NCBI GenBank assembly: GCA_965140775.1
Contig: OZ223471.1
Location: 2,108,001-2,172,000 of the forward strand
DNA length: 64,000 bases
DNA from: UBA6244 sp965140775
Lineage (GTDB): Bacteria > Bacteroidota > Bacteroidia > Bacteroidales > F082
Direction: 5' to 3'
Positions within the stretch are counted from its first letter, which is position 1. Every line of letters starts with the position of its first letter. Under the pieces are notes generated by a model. It did not search any database, was not told the DNA's origin, and saw only the letters and a program-made list of their open reading frames with translations. Shown piece by piece: positions 62,744 through 64,000 of this stretch. The translations under genes and the position numbers were made by a program.

Positions 62744-64000
62744 TTATTCATGGGAAGTTGGTTGGTGAATCAGGATGTGAAGGGTATCGGCAATTAGGCC
62801 CTGACTGCTGCCCACAATGGTGATGGATGTGGCCCCTACATCAGTTTTGAGTAGTATGCCGGCAATCCCGGCTTCCGTTCTCATTGGGTTTTCACCCATG
62901 AGCATACCGTCACCAACCGAATGAAAATCGATGGGTAGGCCATTGATAGGGCAGGTGGTTCCATGCTCGTCAAGCACAGATGCGTAAACAAAAGCTAAAT
63001 CGTTGGCGACTAATGGTTTGCCGGAGTCGTCCCACCTCAGTTGGATACGTGCCGGGGACTCGGGTGTACGTATGCCATGACGAACCACTTTGATGCCCCC
63101 CATGATCCCAAACGCTTCCAGTTGGCCCGCCATAAACTTGTCGAGGTGAAAAGTAAAAGGGGGATGGGGCAGGTGTGTGCTGTTGGCATCTTCGTCGGGT
63201 TTTTGACGAGCCATGGTTTTTCCGTTGAGTCGGAGCTCCACCTCTTCACAGTTGCTAAAAACCCTGATGGTGGTGGAAGATTCAGGTTGCCAATAGCTTG
63301 CTATAAAAACCATGGGACCTCCCGTGACAGGAGGAGTTACCGGCTCCTGTGGGTCGCGCTGACTTTGATAAAAATAATGAGCGAATTTGGGGATCCGAAA
63401 AATATCGGAAATTCCGGAGGCTTCGATGTCGTCGGCATAACCCCGGTTGTAATCAAACATGAGCCAGTTGGCATGCCCGATGGTGGAAGTGCCTTTGCTG
63501 TTTGAATTGGCGGCCTCCTGATAGTTGAGGGCTTGCTGAAGCAGGCGTTGTTCTCCTGATCCACGCAGTTGTCGACTGGTTCGCTCGTCGGCCTTGAGGT
63601 TGGCATATGCTGTTTGATTGAAGCCCGCATTTTGGGCATAATACTCCCAATCGCCATATTCGGCAATAAACACGGGGCGTTGTCCATTTTTATAGTCGTT
63701 CCAATAAGCGGGTGGCTTTCCGTGCTGGCGTGCGGGGATGAACAAATCATACCCATCATAGTCGATCCAGGCACAGGTGAGCGCCGGTGTATTGCCCAGT
63801 TCGTCTTTTTTTACTTCAAGAATCCGGTCCATGAATTCAGGCTCCATCCACGATTCGTTCAGCGAAAGCTCCCAGAAAAGCACCGAAGGATGATTGCGGT
63901 CGCGGCGAATTAAGTCACGGCTATCCTTTAGTACATTCTCCTTAAACTTTTCATTGCCATTGTATTGCCAGCCGGGGATGCAATTCATGGTAACTATCCC
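62744..64000 (-). CDS. Glycoside hydrolase family 2 enzyme, 5' end cut by window edge
   Basis: The frame is open to the window edge; an ATG at 63988 is internal, since the four codons before it (GIVT) continue the same protein into MNCIPGWQYNG. Visible part: the last part of the catalytic barrel and the C-terminal beta domains. The acid/base is the glutamate in ELSLNESWM and the likely nucleophile the one in FIAEYGDWEYY. Later domains (ASYWQPESSTTIRVFSN) are sugar-binding-like. As the first seen gene of a run with galactokinase, symporter and mutarotase it is probably a beta-galactosidase, but other GH2 activities remain possible. Confidence 0.85.
   Translation of the reverse strand, partial: GIVTMNCIPGWQYNGNEKFKENVLKDSRDLIRRDRNHPSVLFWELSLNESWMEPEFMDRILEVKKDELGNTPALTCAWIDYDGYDLFIPARQHGKPPAYWNDYKNGQRPVFIAEYGDWEYYAQNAGFNQTAYANLKADERTSRQLRGSGEQRLLQQALNYQEAANSNSKGTSTIGHANWLMFDYNRGYADDIEASGISDIFRIPKFAHYFYQSQRDPQEPVTPPVTGGPMVFIASYWQPESSTTIRVFSNCEEVELRLNGKTMARQKPDEDANSTHLPHPPFTFHLDKFMAGQLEAFGIMGGIKVVRHGIRTPESPARIQLRWDDSGKPLVANDLAFVYASVLDEHGTTCPINGLPIDFHSVGDGMLMGENPMRTEAGIAGILLKTDVGATSITIVGSSQGLIADTLHILIHQPTSHE

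Noticed and set aside
1..64000. CRISPR arrays, tRNA and rRNA genes
   Set aside because: No regularly spaced repeats and no cloverleaf or conserved rRNA segments were seen on either strand.

Overview
The window looks like the chromosome of a free-living member of the Bacteroidota, probably class Bacteroidia. The reasons are the BamD / RNA polymerase omega / CoaBC / PorD gene order, several secreted proteins with type IX secretion (T9SS) C-terminal sorting tails, TonB-dependent receptors with an N-terminal CarboxypepD_reg-like domain, a fused ResB-CcsA cytochrome c maturation protein, and many promoter elements of the Bacteroidota form TAnnTTTG. No rRNA, tRNA, CRISPR array or phage structural gene was recognised. 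Genes at both window edges are cut.

Layout. 1-5.3 kb: a cut membrane protein, an alpha-oxoamine synthase, and the conserved bamD-rpoZ-coaBC-porD run. 5.3-13.8 kb: a PepSY-like secreted protein and a five-gene operon (response regulator, histidine kinase, TolC-like, membrane-fusion protein, RND pump). This block lies between two copies of the last 120 bp of porD, with dispersed palindromes close to the right copy. 13.9-21.2 kb: a secreted C10 cysteine peptidase, an oligopeptide-type binding lipoprotein, a secreted M1 aminopeptidase, an orphan tungstate/molybdate-binding protein and a YD-repeat-like secreted protein.

21.2-27.8 kb is an AT-rich accessory stretch of single genes separated by spacers with inverted repeats. 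It holds an AAA ATPase, a small membrane protein, two paralogous secreted leucine-rich L-domain proteins and a secreted beta-propeller protein. Some spacers resemble integron attC sites. The stretch ends at a truncated IS3-type insertion sequence.

27.9-42.6 kb: a PD40 propeller protein, a prohibitin homologue, a Cys/Met-metabolism PLP enzyme, a polytopic membrane protein, a four-gene operon that I read as outer-membrane copper handling (OprC-like receptor, small lipoprotein, MbnP-like lipoprotein, MbnH-like dihaem enzyme), a DUF2027-Smr protein and the ResB-CcsA fusion. 43.2-49.4 kb: a small membrane protein and a phytate-type locus (duplicated-domain T9SS protein, TonB-dependent receptor, beta-propeller phytase). 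49.7-58.6 kb: mostly housekeeping genes (FAD oxidoreductase, DUF1456, EttA, YwbE, a VWA lipoprotein, flotillin and NfeD). 58.8-64 kb: a galactoside operon (GH2 enzyme, galactokinase, sodium/sugar symporter, mutarotase).

The points most worth following are the porD-tail direct repeat around the efflux block, the cassette-like AT-rich region, and the copper operon, whose receptor carries both the CxxxM and HxM motifs. Nothing here proves a wholly new system. Calls rest on reading motifs and context by eye, with no database search.
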